Numbered from the stretch's first letter, positions 17,970-26,942 are shown. The stretch is DNA of 64,000 bases from Nocardioides perillae (GCF_013409425.1 NZ_JACCAC010000001.1:1674001-1738000), one strand, 5' to 3'. A program made the numbers and translations. Notes: generated by a model from the sequence alone, not told the origin.

Positions 17970-18668
17970 GTGCCGCTCGTGGCCGGCTGTCCCCGCTGCG
18001 CGTCCCCCGTCACGGAGTGGGACGCCACCTGGGCATGCTCCGACCACGGACCGGTCACGCCGCTGTGGCGGCCGCGTGCCGCGTCGTACGACGACTTCGC
18101 CGAGGCGCTGCGCCGAGCCGCCCCGGTCCCCACCTACCTGCCGTGGCCGATGAGCCCGGGCTGGTCGGTCAGCGACTTCGGTGTGGTGGCTGCGGGCAGT
18201 GCCGGTGACGGTGGCGCTGGGGTCGGTGTCGGTGCCGGTGCCGGTGCTGGTGCCGGTGCTGGGGGTGGGGCGCTGGCGACGGTGACGTGCTGCTCGGGCA
18301 CCAGCGAGCTCGACGGCCCGGTCGACGTCTTCGTGGTCGCGGAGGAGCCCGGCACCGGGGTCGGGGGGCGCTGCGCCGGTCTGCCGGTCAGCGACCCCGG
18401 GCCGCTGCTCTCCGACGGGCCGCCGACGGTCAAGGTGCGGATCGGCTCGCAGGCGGTGCCGCTGTGGCCGGTCTCGACGAGCGACGCGGGCGGTGACCTC
18501 GACCGCTCCGTCGTCGCCGGCGAGGCCGGCGGCCGCTGGCTGTGGATGGTCCTGCGTCCCGCCTCGGCGATCCTGCTGCTGCGCGACGACTGGATCCTCG
18601 CCGACGTCTCCGGCATCGGCGCCCCCCTCCTCGAGATGCCCTTCGGCGGACCCCCGCCCCCCTGGTGA
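17970..18668 (+). CDS. DUF6758-like protein, unknown function
   Basis: A 232-residue protein. It begins with a probable zinc ribbon (GCPRCASPVTEWDATWACSDHG: CxxC...CxxH-like). It then has PTYLPWPMSPGWSVSDFGVV, a Gly/Ala/Val low-complexity stretch (~residues 75-95) and ends with RWLWMVLRPASAILLLRDDW. The layout matches a family I know as DUF6758, common in Nocardioides-like genomes; no function is established. GTG at 17970 has a weak CACCCT -10-like box 7 nt upstream and no ribosome binding site. Confidence 0.65.
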   Translation: MPLVAGCPRCASPVTEWDATWACSDHGPVTPLWRPRAASYDDFAEALRRAAPVPTYLPWPMSPGWSVSDFGVVAAGSAGDGGAGVGVGAGAGAGAGAGGGALATVTCCSGTSELDGPVDVFVVAEEPGTGVGGRCAGLPVSDPGPLLSDGPPTVKVRIGSQAVPLWPVSTSDAGGDLDRSVVAGEAGGRWLWMVLRPASAILLLRDDWILADVSGIGAPLLEMPFGGPPPPW

Positions 18669-18680
18669 CCGTCCGGCCGA

Positions 18681-18903
18681 CGGGTCGCGCGCTGCGCTCG
18701 CGTCGAGGGGTCACGCGCTGGGCTCGCGTCGAGGGGTCGCGCGCTGCGCTGGCGTGGAGGGGTCGCGCGCTGCGCTGGCGTCGAGGGGTCGCGCGCTGGG
18801 CTCGCGTCGAGGGGTCACGCGCTGCGTTGGCGTCGAGGGGTCACGCGCTGCGCGTCCGCCGAGGGGTCACGCGCTGCGCTGGCGTCGAGGGGTCACGCGC
18901 TGG
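18681..18903 (+). repeat. 26-bp tandem repeat array A (nine units)
   Basis: The GGGTC core recurs every 26 bases without spacers. Units begin at 18681, 18707, 18733, 18759, 18785, 18811, 18837 and 18863, with a partial ninth at 18889. Units differ at a few positions (G/A after GGGGTC, G/C in CGCTGSGCTS). The core is GAGGGGTC followed by a near-palindromic GCGCTGCGC. The same unit occurs in inverted orientation at 20518-20752 on the other side of the DUF222/HNH gene. Confidence 0.95.
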
Positions 18904-19077
18904 GGCACTCGAGTCGTCGGGGTGGCCCGCCAAGGCCGTCTCGAGACCTGCGATTCGCGACCCGCGTGCGCCACTTCCCGTCCACAGGCGGTCGTCGTGG
19001 ATTCGTTGTCCACAGGGCGATCCGGGCCGTCACGAGGTCGGGCGTGACTGTCGGTGGCGAGTGGTTGGGTGGGCGGT
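18904..19077. other. Leader region of the DUF222/HNH gene
   Basis: A 174-base non-coding stretch between array A and the HNH start. It has two TCCACAGG boxes (near 18980 and 19010) and an interrupted CTCGAG pair. No RNA gene or ORF is supported. Confidence 0.4.
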
Positions 19078-20399
19078 ATGGCAGACCACCGCGACCCCGC
19101 ACCGCAGCACCCGCTGCTGGTCGCGTTGGCCTGCCTCGACACCGACCTCGACCACGCCGCGGGTACGCCGACCTGGTCACTGACCCCGAGTGAGGCTGAG
19201 GCGGCGTTGGTGGAGCTCGCCCGGTGTCGTGCCCGCCTCGCCGCGCTCGAGCTCACCACCGTCGCTGCTGCGGACCGTGCGGGTGTCGGTGACGCCACGG
19301 GCGCGACCTCCACCGGGGCGCACTGGGCACGACTCACCCACCAGACCCGGGCGAAGTCAGTCGCCACCGTCCGCCACGCTGCGGCGCTCGAGGCACGGCA
19401 CGGCACCGTGCTCGCGGCGATGAGCACAGGTGGGGTGTTGCCCGAGCAGGCCGAAGTGATCTGCAAGGCCGTTGACGCGCTGCCGGCCGATCGGGTCGGG
19501 GTCGCAGTGGTCGACGCTGCCCGCGCCCACCTGCTGGAGCTCGCCGGCATGTTCGACGCGGTCGAGCTGCAACGACTCGGTGACCGGATCCTCGACGTCG
19601 TCGCCCCCGACATCGCCGACGACGTCGAACGCGACCGCCTCGAACGCGAAGAAGCAGCAGCAGCCGCGGCAGCCTCGTTCACGATGAGCCGCGACGGCCA
19701 CGGCAAGGCCCATGGCCGGTTCACCATCCCCGCCGCGGAAGCCGACATGCTCGCCGCCGCTCTCGACGCACTCACCGCACCCCGCCACCACCACGCCACC
19801 CACGGCACCGACCCGATCCCTTCCGATCAGCACGGCAACCGGCTCCCGCGGCCGCTGCGGCGGGGGCAGGCGTTCTGCGAGTACGTCCGCACCGCCACCG
19901 CCCCGCCGCCGACGCCGCTGACACCACCACCGCGACCCAGGCCGGTGGGGTCGACGCGACCGTCACCGTCACCCTCGACCTCGCACAGCTCACCGGCACC
20001 GGCCCCGGTGCCGACGCACCGGCCACCTTGTCGACCGGCACCCGCATCACTGCCGCGAAAGCACGGTTGTGGGCGTGCGGCGCTGGGATCGTCCCGATCG
20101 TGCTCGGTGGAGCGTCGCAGCCCCTCGACGTCGGACGGACCCGGCGGTACTTCACCAAGACCCAACGCCTCGCACTCGCACGCCTCCAAGGCGGCTGCAC
20201 CGCCGACGGCTGCGACTGGCCGCCCTCGATGTGCCACGCCCACCACCGCACCCCCTGGCATGCAGGCGGCAAGACAGACCTCGACCAGGGCTACCTGCTC
20301 TGCCCCAGACACCACGCCAGGGCCCACGACCCCGCCTACGAGACCACCTACCACCACCACCGGATCACGTTCGCCCGCACCCGGCCCATGCGGACCTGA
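19078..20399 (+). pseudogene. DUF222/HNH endonuclease (13E12 family), frameshifted
   Basis: The 5' part encodes the DUF222 helical domain (MADHRDPAPQHPLLVAL, then SEAEAALVELARCRARLAALE). The 3' part, in another frame, encodes GTRITAAKARLWACGAGIV, LGGASQPLDVGRTRRYFTK and an HNH nuclease core with zinc Cys (CTADGCDWPPSMC, AHHRTPWHAGG, LCPRHHARAHD). The two halves join if one C is added to the C4 run at 19901-19904, giving ATAPAADAADTTTATQ. It is therefore a one-base deletion in reality or in the assembly. Restored length would be about 440 residues. The family matches the multicopy REP13E12 proteins of M. tuberculosis. Inverted 26-mer arrays flank it on both sides, suggesting a selfish element. 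Confidence 0.85.
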
Positions 20400-20517
20400 G
20401 ACCAAGCGACGCCACCGGACCCACCCACACCGCCCGGCACGACGTACTCCCACACGTCTGTGCGAACGGTCTGACTCGGCACGGGCCGCCGACCCCCTTC
20501 GACCACCAGCCCGCTGC

Positions 20518-20752
20518 CAGCGCGTGACCCCTCGGCGCGTGCGCAGCGCGCGACCCCTCGGCGCGTGCCCAGCGCGCGACCCCTCGACGCATGCCCAGCG
20601 CGCGACCCCTCGACGCGCACCCAGCGCGCGACCCCTCGACCGCGTGCACAACGCGCGACCCCTCGACGCGAGCCCAACGCGCGACCCCTCGACCCGTGCC
20701 CAACGCGCGACCCCTCGGCGTGTGCCCAACGCGCGACCCCTCGGCGGTCGCG
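20518..20752 (-). repeat. 26-bp tandem repeat array B (nine units, inverted to array A)
   Basis: GACCCCTCG recurs at 20526, 20552, 20578, 20604, 20630, 20657, 20683, 20709 and 20735. The period is 26 bases with one 27-base step. Read on the minus strand the units match array A closely, some differing at one or two positions. Nine copies on each side bracket the HNH gene as inverted arrays. Confidence 0.95.
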
Positions 20753-20809
20753 AGGCAGGCCCGGTTGCTCCCGGGCCACGCGGAGGCCGCAGGACCTGCG
20801 GGTCCCACC

Positions 20810-20815
20810 TAGGCT
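20810..20815 (+). promoter_or_regulatory. Leaderless -10 box (TAGGCT)
   Basis: TAGGCT lies 6 nt before the GTG at 20822, with no Shine-Dalgarno sequence between. Confidence 0.6.
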
Positions 20816-20821
20816 GGCGAG

Positions 20822-21700
20822 GTGCGCGTCGACCTCCACACCCACTCCCGCGTGAGCGACGGGACCCAGTCGCCGCGCGAGCTGGTGCAGGCGGCGAAGG
20901 CGGCCGGGCTCGACGTCCTCGCCCTCACCGACCACGACACCGCGGCGGGCTGGGCCGAGGCGGCGACCGCCGCGGAGGAGGTGGGGTTGCAGCTCGTCCC
21001 CGGCATGGAGGTCAGCACGACCTACCGCGGGCGCGGGGTGCACCTGCTGGCCTACCTGCCCGACCCCACCCACCCCGACCTGGCGGCCCTGCTGACCCGC
21101 GTGCTGCAGGGGCGCGACAGCCGGGTGCCGGAGGTGCTGGCACGCCTGCGGGCCCTCGGCATTGGCATCGAGCAGCACCACCTCGACGCCGTCTCCGGGG
21201 ACGCCGCGGCGACCGGTCGCCCCCACGTCGCCGACGCGCTGGTCGCACTGGGCGCCGTCGCCGACCGCACGGAGGCCTTCGACCGCTACCTCGCGGCTGG
21301 GCGGCCCGCCTACGTCGACCGGTGGGCCGCGCCCCTGCTCGACACCCTCGCCGCGGTGAGCGCGGCCGGCGGCGTCGCCGTCGTCGCGCACCCGTGGGGC
21401 CGGCACGACCCGGGGGTGCTCGACGCCGAGGGGCTCGAGGTGCTGCGGGACGCCGGCCTCGTGGGGATCGAGGTGGACCACCGCGACCACGGCTCCGCCG
21501 AGCGCGCCGCCCTGCGCGGGATCGCGGAGGACCTCGACCTCGTCGTCACCGGGTCCAGCGACCACCACGGGCTCGGCAAGGTCGACCACGAGCTGGGGTG
21601 CCACACGACCGCGCCCGACCAGCTCGAGCGGCTCCTCGACCTCGCTGCGGGCGCGGCCGCCGCGTCGGGGCGGACCACGCCGACGGTCGTCGGGCGCTGA
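20822..21700 (+). CDS. PHP-domain phosphoesterase
   Basis: A 292-residue metal-dependent phosphoesterase. DLHTHSRVSDG and LALTDHDTAAG give the first metal ligands of the PHP trinuclear centre. Later ones are PGMEVST, VVAHPWG, GIEVDHRDH and TGSSDHHG. The size and motif order resemble the YciV/RNase AM group that removes nucleotides from 3',5'-bisphosphates and short RNA ends; that specific role is inferred. It appears leaderless. The stop codon (21698-21700) directly abuts the convergent SDR stop (21701-21703), leaving no room for a terminator. Confidence 0.85.
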   Translation: MRVDLHTHSRVSDGTQSPRELVQAAKAAGLDVLALTDHDTAAGWAEAATAAEEVGLQLVPGMEVSTTYRGRGVHLLAYLPDPTHPDLAALLTRVLQGRDSRVPEVLARLRALGIGIEQHHLDAVSGDAAATGRPHVADALVALGAVADRTEAFDRYLAAGRPAYVDRWAAPLLDTLAAVSAAGGVAVVAHPWGRHDPGVLDAEGLEVLRDAGLVGIEVDHRDHGSAERAALRGIAEDLDLVVTGSSDHHGLGKVDHELGCHTTAPDQLERLLDLAAGAAAASGRTTPTVVGR

Positions 21701-22462
21701 CTAGTGCCGCCCGAGGCCCTGCAGGCGCTGCAGCGCCGCGTTCGGCACGGCCCGGCTGACCGCCACGATCGCCTTGTAGCGCTTGCTGGGCACCGACACC
21801 GCCCGACCTCGCCCGAGGTCGGCGAGCGCGTCGTCGACGAGGCGGTCGGCATCCAGCCACAGCGCGGCCGGCGCGGAGTCCTGGGAGACCTGCATCCGCT
21901 CGTGGAACTCCGTGCGCACGAACCCCGGGCACAGCGCCATGACGGTGACGCCGTGCGGGCGGTACTCGTGCGCGGCCCACTGGCTGAAGCTGGTGACCCA
22001 GGCCTTCGCCGCGCTGTAGGTCCCGCGCGGCAGGTAGCCGGCCACGCTCGAGACGTTGACGACCGCGCCGCTCCCGCGGGACGTCATGCCCCGCAGTGCC
22101 GCGTGGCTCAGCCGCATCACCGCGACCACGAGCACGTCGAGCATCGCCTGCTCGGACTCCACGTCGTTGTCGAGGAAGCGTCCCTTCAGGCCGAAGCCCG
22201 CGTTGTTCACCAGCAGGTCCACGGGCCGTGCGTCGTCGGACAAGCGGGCCTCGACCCGCGCCAGGTCGTCGCGGTCGGCCAGGTCGGCGCGCAGCACTTC
22301 GACGTGCACGGCGTACGCCGCGCGCAGCTCCGCGGCCACGCCCTGCAGGCGCACCTCGTCGCGGGCGACCAGCACGAGGTCGTCGCCCCGGCGGGCGAGG
22401 CGGCGAGCGAAGGACAGACCGATGCCGGCGGTCGCGCCGGTGACGAGGGCAGTGGTGGGCAC
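21701..22462 (-). CDS. Short-chain dehydrogenase/reductase
   Basis: A 253-residue classical SDR. TGATAGIGLSFARRLARRG is the NAD(P) glycine motif, LVNNAGFGLKG the NNAG motif, VNVSSVAG the catalytic Ser, and YSAAKAW the catalytic Tyr-x-x-x-Lys. The C-terminal AVSVPSKRYKAIVAVSR resembles the DltE/YqjQ group. GTG at 22462 is preferred because CAGGAT lies 6 nt upstream, in the leaderless arrangement common here; ATG at 22480 is the alternative. Divergent from parA with a 40-base gap. Confidence 0.88.
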   Translation of the reverse strand: MPTTALVTGATAGIGLSFARRLARRGDDLVLVARDEVRLQGVAAELRAAYAVHVEVLRADLADRDDLARVEARLSDDARPVDLLVNNAGFGLKGRFLDNDVESEQAMLDVLVVAVMRLSHAALRGMTSRGSGAVVNVSSVAGYLPRGTYSAAKAWVTSFSQWAAHEYRPHGVTVMALCPGFVRTEFHERMQVSQDSAPAALWLDADRLVDDALADLGRGRAVSVPSKRYKAIVAVSRAVPNAALQRLQGLGRH

Positions 22463-22502
22463 GACACCATCCTGGCCCATCCCTCGGGCACAATGTCGCC
22501 CC

Positions 22503-23294
22503 GTGACCACCGTGCTCGCGATCGCCAACCAGAAGGGTGGCGTCGCCAAGACCACCACCGTCGCCTCCCTCGGCGCGGCGCTCGCCGAGCGCGGGCAGCG
22601 GGTGCTGCTGGTCGACCTCGACCCGCAGGCGTGCCTCACCTTCTCGCTCGGCGTCGACCCGGAGGACCTCGAGCTCTCGGTGCACCAGGTGCTCACCCAG
22701 GGCCTGGCGCCCGCCGAGGCCGTGATCACGACCGAGGACGGCGTCGACCTGCTCCCGGCCACCATCGAGCTGGCGCGAGCGGAGGCCGAGCTCCTCACCC
22801 GCACCGGCCGCGAGCACGTGCTCAAGAGCGCGCTCGAGGACCTCGCCGAGGCCGACGGTCCCGACCACGCCTACGACTGGGTGCTGCTCGACTGCCCCCC
22901 GTCGCTCGGGGTGCTCACCGTCGCCGCCCTCACCGCCGCGCAGGGCGTGCTGGTGCCGCTGCAGTGCGAGACGCTGTCTCACCGCGGGGTGGGCCAGCTG
23001 CTCGACACGGTCCACGACGTACGCCGTTTCACCAACCGGCGCCTCGAGGTCTGGGGGGTGCTCCCCACCCTCTTCGACGGACGCACCAACCACGCGCGCA
23101 CCGTGCTCGAGACCATCTCCTCGACCTACGAACTCGAGGTGGTCGAGCCGCCGATCCCGAAGACGATCAAGTTCGCCGAGGCGCCGGCGGCGGGCCGCTC
23201 CATCCTGTCGACCCAGCGCACCGGCAAGGGCGCGCAGGCCTACCGCGAGGTCGCCGGCAACCTCGTTGCGCGGGCGCAGCGCCCGCGTCGCTGA
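22503..23294 (+). CDS. ParA-family ATPase, orphan
   Basis: A 263-residue ParA/Soj-type ATPase. ANQKGGVAKTTTVASLG is the deviant Walker A (KGGxxKT), LVDLDPQ the A' motif, and LLDCPPSLG the Walker B. No parB or parS is adjacent. From memory the position next to a DEAD-box helicase matches the orphan Soj-like Rv3213c of M. tuberculosis, so this is the conserved second ParA-like protein rather than the chromosome partitioner at the origin. Function in positioning some cargo is inferred. Confidence 0.87.
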   Translation: MTTVLAIANQKGGVAKTTTVASLGAALAERGQRVLLVDLDPQACLTFSLGVDPEDLELSVHQVLTQGLAPAEAVITTEDGVDLLPATIELARAEAELLTRTGREHVLKSALEDLAEADGPDHAYDWVLLDCPPSLGVLTVAALTAAQGVLVPLQCETLSHRGVGQLLDTVHDVRRFTNRRLEVWGVLPTLFDGRTNHARTVLETISSTYELEVVEPPIPKTIKFAEAPAAGRSILSTQRTGKGAQAYREVAGNLVARAQRPRR

Positions 23295-23334
23295 CGCGGG
23301 CGCCGCGGCGACGAGGGACCCCGCCCGGGCCGGC

Positions 23335-24885
23335 TCAGTCGGCGGCGGTGGCGCTCGCCTCGCCGGCACCCGCGCCGGCGGCCCCGCTGCCGCCGCGGCC
23401 GCTGCCGCCGCGGCGCCGTCGGCGGCGGCGCGGTGCACCTGCCTCGCCGTCGCCCGACGCGACCGGGGTCTCGGCGCCGCCGGTGGCCGGAGCCGCCGTG
23501 CTCGCCGCCGCGCCGTCGACGGGCTCGCCCGCGCGGGTGCGGGTGCGGGTGCGGCTGCGCGCGGGCCGCTCACCGCGATCGCCACCGCGCTCGCCACCAC
23601 GGCCACCGCGGCCACCGCGCTCGCCGCCACGACCACCGCGGTCGCCCCGGTCCGCGCGGGGCTCGCGCGGGGACTCCGGCTTCAGCCGGCCCTTCGTGCC
23701 CTCCGGGATGCCGAGGTCGTGGTAGAGGTGCGGCGAGGTGGAGTAGGTCTCCTGCGGCTCGTCGAACGGCAGGTCGAGGGTCTTGTTGATCATCTTCCAC
23801 CGGGTCACGTCGGCCCAGTCGACGAAGGTGATCGCGGTGCCCGTCGCGCCCGCGCGGCCCGTGCGGCCGATGCGGTGGACGTAGGTCTTGTCGTCCTCGG
23901 GGCAGGTGTAGTTGATGACGTGGGAGACGCCGCGCACGTCGATGCCGCGCGCCGCGACGTCGGTGGCGACCAGCACCCGGATCTTGTCCTCGCGGAACTT
24001 CGTCAGCGCCTTCTCGCGCGCGACCTGCGCCATGTCGCCGTGCAGCGGGCTGGCGGCGAACCCGCGGTCGACGAGGTCGTCGGCGACGCGCTGCGCCTGG
24101 CGCTTCGTGCGGGTGAAGACGATGACCTTCTCGGCGTCGTCGGCCTGCAGGACCCGGCCGATGATCTCGGGCTTGTCGAGGTCGTGGGCCTGGTAGATGA
24201 ACTGCGCGGTGGCCGGGACGGTCGCGTTCTCGTAGGACGACTCCGCGCGGATGTTCATCGGGTGGCGCATGTGGGTGCGCGCCAGCGACACGATGGCGGA
24301 CGGCATGGTCGCCGAGAACAGCATCGTCTGCCGGGTCTCGGGCGTCAGCGACAGGATGCGCTCGACGTCGGGCAGGAAGCCCAGGTCGAGCATCTCGTCG
24401 GCCTCGTCGAGCACCAGCGACTTGACGTGCGACAGGTCGAGGGCGCGGCGGTTCGCCAGGTCGATGAGACGCCCCGGCGTGCCCACGACGACGTCGACAC
24501 CGCGCTCGAGCGCCTCGAGCTGGCCGTCGTAACCGACCCCGCCGTAGACCGTGAGCACACGGATGCCGCGGTCGGCGCCGGCGAGCTCGAGGTCGTTGGA
24601 GACCTGCAGCGCGAGCTCGCGGGTGGGGGCGACCACGAGCGCCTGGGGCTTGCCCTCGGGCAGGTCGACGTAGTCGGGGTCGTGGGGGGCCACGGCACGC
24701 TGGATGATCGGGATGCCGAAGGCCAGGGTCTTGCCGGTGCCCGTGCGGGCCTGGCCGATGAGGTCGGTGCCCATGAGGGCGACCGACAGCGTCATCTCCT
24801 GGATGGCGAAGGGCTCGGTGATGCCCTTGCGCTCGAGCGCGTCACAGATCTCGGGCAGGACCCCGAGCTCGCGGAAGGTGGTCAC
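23335..24885 (-). CDS. DEAD-box RNA helicase with RGG-rich tail
   Basis: A 516-residue ATP-dependent RNA helicase. Motifs in order are FAIQEMTL (Q), ARTGTGKT (I), PTRELALQV (Ia), VVGTPGRLI, DEAD (II), SAT (III), ATDVAARGIDV (V) and HRIGRTGRAG (VI). The last ~110 residues are low complexity, rich in RGG/RGE (GGRGGERGGRGG) and then Arg-rich, as in RNA-binding tails of RhlE/CsdA-type helicases. GTG at 24885 is the start. It corresponds to M. tuberculosis RhlE (Rv3211) by position. It converges with parA. Confidence 0.94.
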   Translation of the reverse strand: MTTFRELGVLPEICDALERKGITEPFAIQEMTLSVALMGTDLIGQARTGTGKTLAFGIPIIQRAVAPHDPDYVDLPEGKPQALVVAPTRELALQVSNDLELAGADRGIRVLTVYGGVGYDGQLEALERGVDVVVGTPGRLIDLANRRALDLSHVKSLVLDEADEMLDLGFLPDVERILSLTPETRQTMLFSATMPSAIVSLARTHMRHPMNIRAESSYENATVPATAQFIYQAHDLDKPEIIGRVLQADDAEKVIVFTRTKRQAQRVADDLVDRGFAASPLHGDMAQVAREKALTKFREDKIRVLVATDVAARGIDVRGVSHVINYTCPEDDKTYVHRIGRTGRAGATGTAITFVDWADVTRWKMINKTLDLPFDEPQETYSTSPHLYHDLGIPEGTKGRLKPESPREPRADRGDRGGRGGERGGRGGRGGERGGDRGERPARSRTRTRTRAGEPVDGAAASTAAPATGGAETPVASGDGEAGAPRRRRRRRGGSGRGGSGAAGAGAGEASATAAD

Positions 24886-25056
24886 GGGTCGTCACTCTCG
24901 GTCGATGGTCACGGTGGAGCGGCGGACGCATCGTCGGAGGACGGTCTGCCGCGCACATGCGGCGGCCGCCGGGCGGCGGCCGTCGGCCCTCCCGCTCGCG
25001 CGGCGCCGGGGGCGCCTGGGCTGCAGCGGGCAGCGCCGGTGGCCCGAGCCTATCGG

Positions 25057-25062
25057 TAGGGT
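25057..25062 (+). promoter_or_regulatory. Leaderless -10 box (TAGGGT)
   Basis: TAGGGT lies 6 nt before the ATG at 25069. Confidence 0.6.
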
Positions 25063-25068
25063 GCGCCC

Positions 25069-25770
25069 ATGCCTGCATCCCCGGCGGAGGAGCACCCCGT
25101 CGCCTTCGACGACCCGCACTACCGCGCCGCGGTCGTCGACCTGCTCGGCGCCATCGGGTACGGCGAGGTGTCGGCCTTCGAGCGCCTCGCCGAGGACGCC
25201 GCCCTGGCGCCCACCCTGGAGGACAAGCTCGCGCTGGCCGCGATGGCGGCCGCCCAGGTGGGGCACCTGGTGCGGCTGCGCGACCGGCTCACCGAGCTGG
25301 GGGCCGACCCGTTCGAGGCGATGGAGTCCTTCCGGGTGCCGATCGACGACTTCCACCGCCACACGGCGCCGTCGGACTGGCACGAGGGCCTCGTCAAGGC
25401 CTACGTCGGCGACGGCCTGGCGGCCGACTTCTACCGCGAGGTCGCCGCGTTCCTCGACGCCGGCACGCGCGAGCTCATCGTCGAGAGCCTCGAGGACGCC
25501 GGCCACTCGGCCTTCGTCGTCGACCGGGTGCGCGCCGACATCGCCCGCGACCCGCGGCTCGGGGGGCGGCTCGCGCTCTGGGGACGGCGCCTCATGGGCG
25601 AGGCGCTCACGCAGGCGCAGCGGGTCGCCGCCGAGCGCGACGCGCTGTCCGCCCTGCTGGCCGGCGGTGTCGACCGACCGGGGCTCGACCTCGCCGCCCT
25701 GGGTCGCATGTTCACCCGGATCACCGAGCGCCACGCCGCCCGGATGCAGGAGCTCGGGCTCGACTCCTGA
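25069..25770 (+). CDS. Ferritin-like (MiaE-like) protein
   Basis: A 233-residue all-helical protein of the ferritin-like fold. The helices VVDLLGAIGYGEVSAFERLAED, LALAAMAAAQVGHLVRLRDRL, AYVGDGLAADFYREVAAFLD and LIVESLEDAGHSAFVV match the actinobacterial group related to the tRNA hydroxylase MiaE. Glu and His residues in these helices (E of GEVSAFE, H of VGHL, E of YREV, E/H of SLEDAGH) are candidate di-iron ligands. The actual substrate is not known; tRNA hydroxylation is only suggested by family name. It appears leaderless and corresponds to Rv3210c by neighbourhood. Confidence 0.75.
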   Translation: MPASPAEEHPVAFDDPHYRAAVVDLLGAIGYGEVSAFERLAEDAALAPTLEDKLALAAMAAAQVGHLVRLRDRLTELGADPFEAMESFRVPIDDFHRHTAPSDWHEGLVKAYVGDGLAADFYREVAAFLDAGTRELIVESLEDAGHSAFVVDRVRADIARDPRLGGRLALWGRRLMGEALTQAQRVAAERDALSALLAGGVDRPGLDLAALGRMFTRITERHAARMQELGLDS

Positions 25771-25818
25771 CCCGGCGGCCTGACCCGGCGGCCTGACCCG
25801 GCGGCCTGACCGGGCGGC
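25771..25818 (+). repeat. 13-bp tandem repeat after the ferritin-like gene
   Basis: Three perfect copies of cccggcggcctga plus a partial fourth immediately follow the stop codon. The unit contains an in-frame-independent TGA. It lies between convergent genes and shows no stable hairpin, so its role is unclear. Confidence 0.85.
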
Positions 25819-25825
25819 GGGATGG

Positions 25826-26047
25826 TCAGCTGCGGAAGCCGACCTGCCCGACGGTGCCGCCGCCGATCTCGACGTAGGCGATCTTGGCGCCCGGCACGAC
25901 GATGCGGCGCTTCTTGGAGTCGGTGAGGGCGAGCACGGAGCCGTCGGCGACGGCCTGGTGCACCAGCGCCTCGACCTCCTCCTGGGTCTGGTCGGTCTCG
26001 ACGGTGAGCTCACGCGCGGCGTGCTGGACGCCGATCTTGACCTCCAC
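25826..26047 (-). CDS. DUF3107 protein
   Basis: A 73-residue conserved actinobacterial protein: VEVKIGVQHAARELTVETDQ, then KKRRIVVPGAKIAYVEIGG and VGQVGF. It matches the DUF3107 family (M. tuberculosis TB9.4, Rv3208A), whose function is not established. GTG at 26047 follows a strong AGGAGG 8 bases upstream. It follows the TetR gene in the same direction with a 56-base gap, suggesting an operon. Confidence 0.88.
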   Translation of the reverse strand: MEVKIGVQHAARELTVETDQTQEEVEALVHQAVADGSVLALTDSKKRRIVVPGAKIAYVEIGGGTVGQVGFRS

Positions 26048-26103
26048 GGGGGGTCCTCCTGGGTTGTCGGTCGTGCGGGGGCTGGGCTGGTCGCGCAGGT
26101 CGG

Positions 26104-26745
26104 TCAGTCGACCGGCTGGTCGTCGCTCCGGGGGTAGCCGCGGATGCCGCGCCACGCGAGGCGGGAGACCAGGTCGGCTGCCTGCTGGCGGTCGATGCCG
26201 GCGGTCTCGGAGAGCCAGAACCGCGCGCTGACCTGGGCCATTCCCACGAGCGAGACCGCGAGCAGCCGGGCCGCCTCGTCGGGGAGGCCGGTGTCGCCGT
26301 GGATGACGCGGGCGATGATGTCGGCGCACTCGGTGGTGACGCGCTCGACCTGCTCGCGCACGGCCGGCTCGTTGGTCAGGTCCGACTCGAAGACCAGGCG
26401 GAAGGCACCCGAGTCGTTCGCGACGTACTCGTAGAAGACCTTCATCGTCGCGTCGACGCGCTGGCGGTTGTCCTCGGTGGACTCCAGCGCCTGGCGGCAG
26501 TTGTCGATGATCGCCGTGCACGACTGCTCGAGCAGGGCGAGGTAGAGGTCGAGCTTGCTCGGGAAGTGCTGGTAGAGGACGGGCTTCGAGACGCCGGCGC
26601 GCTCGGCGATGTCGTCCATGGCGGCGGCGTGGTAGCCCTGCGCGACGAAGACCTCGAGGGCCGACTCCAGCAGCTGCACCCGGCGCTCGCGCCGCGGCAT
26701 GCGGGCCCCGCGCGGCCGGGCGACGTCCTGCTGCTCTGCGGTCAC
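26104..26745 (-). CDS. TetR-family transcriptional regulator
   Basis: A 213-residue protein. Residues ~16-65 are the TetR helix-turn-helix (RRVQLLESALEVFVAQGYH, then ERAGVSKPVLYQHFPSK). The remainder is the helical ligand-binding and dimer domain. GTG at 26745 follows AGGAGCAGGACC. It is divergent from moeZ and co-directional with DUF3107, the arrangement seen around Rv3208. The ligand and targets are unknown. Confidence 0.9.
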   Translation of the reverse strand: MTAEQQDVARPRGARMPRRERRVQLLESALEVFVAQGYHAAAMDDIAERAGVSKPVLYQHFPSKLDLYLALLEQSCTAIIDNCRQALESTEDNRQRVDATMKVFYEYVANDSGAFRLVFESDLTNEPAVREQVERVTTECADIIARVIHGDTGLPDEAARLLAVSLVGMAQVSARFWLSETAGIDRQQAADLVSRLAWRGIRGYPRSDDQPVD

Positions 26746-26942
26746 GGTCCTGCTCCTCCTCGTGTGCGGTGCACGGCCGGCGACGCCCCGAGCCGGGTAC
26801 GGCGTCGGTCGCGGCGGCCGCGGGCAGCCTATCCCGCGGGGTGGGCGCGGCCCGACGGCGCGTGCGGCGGTGCGGGAACATGGTGGAGCGGTCGGGTGTT
26901 GTGCCCGACGCACGTCCACCCCCACCCTTCGAGGAGCCCGTC

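Noticed and set aside
18211..18262. Recombination hotspot or microsatellite in the DUF6758-like gene
   Set aside because: The Gly/Ala/Val repeats are imperfect coding low complexity with no other sign of variation.
18681..20752. CRISPR array
   Set aside because: The repeats are contiguous 26-mers with no unique spacers, and no cas genes are nearby.
20400..21759. Extension of the DUF222 frame through array B into the PHP gene
   Set aside because: It is read-through after the frameshift; the HNH domain ends in another frame at 20399 and the PHP gene has its own start.
22503..23294. Chromosome partition parAB locus and origin
   Set aside because: No parB, parS, dnaA or gidB is present; the neighbourhood is that of the orphan ParA-like protein.
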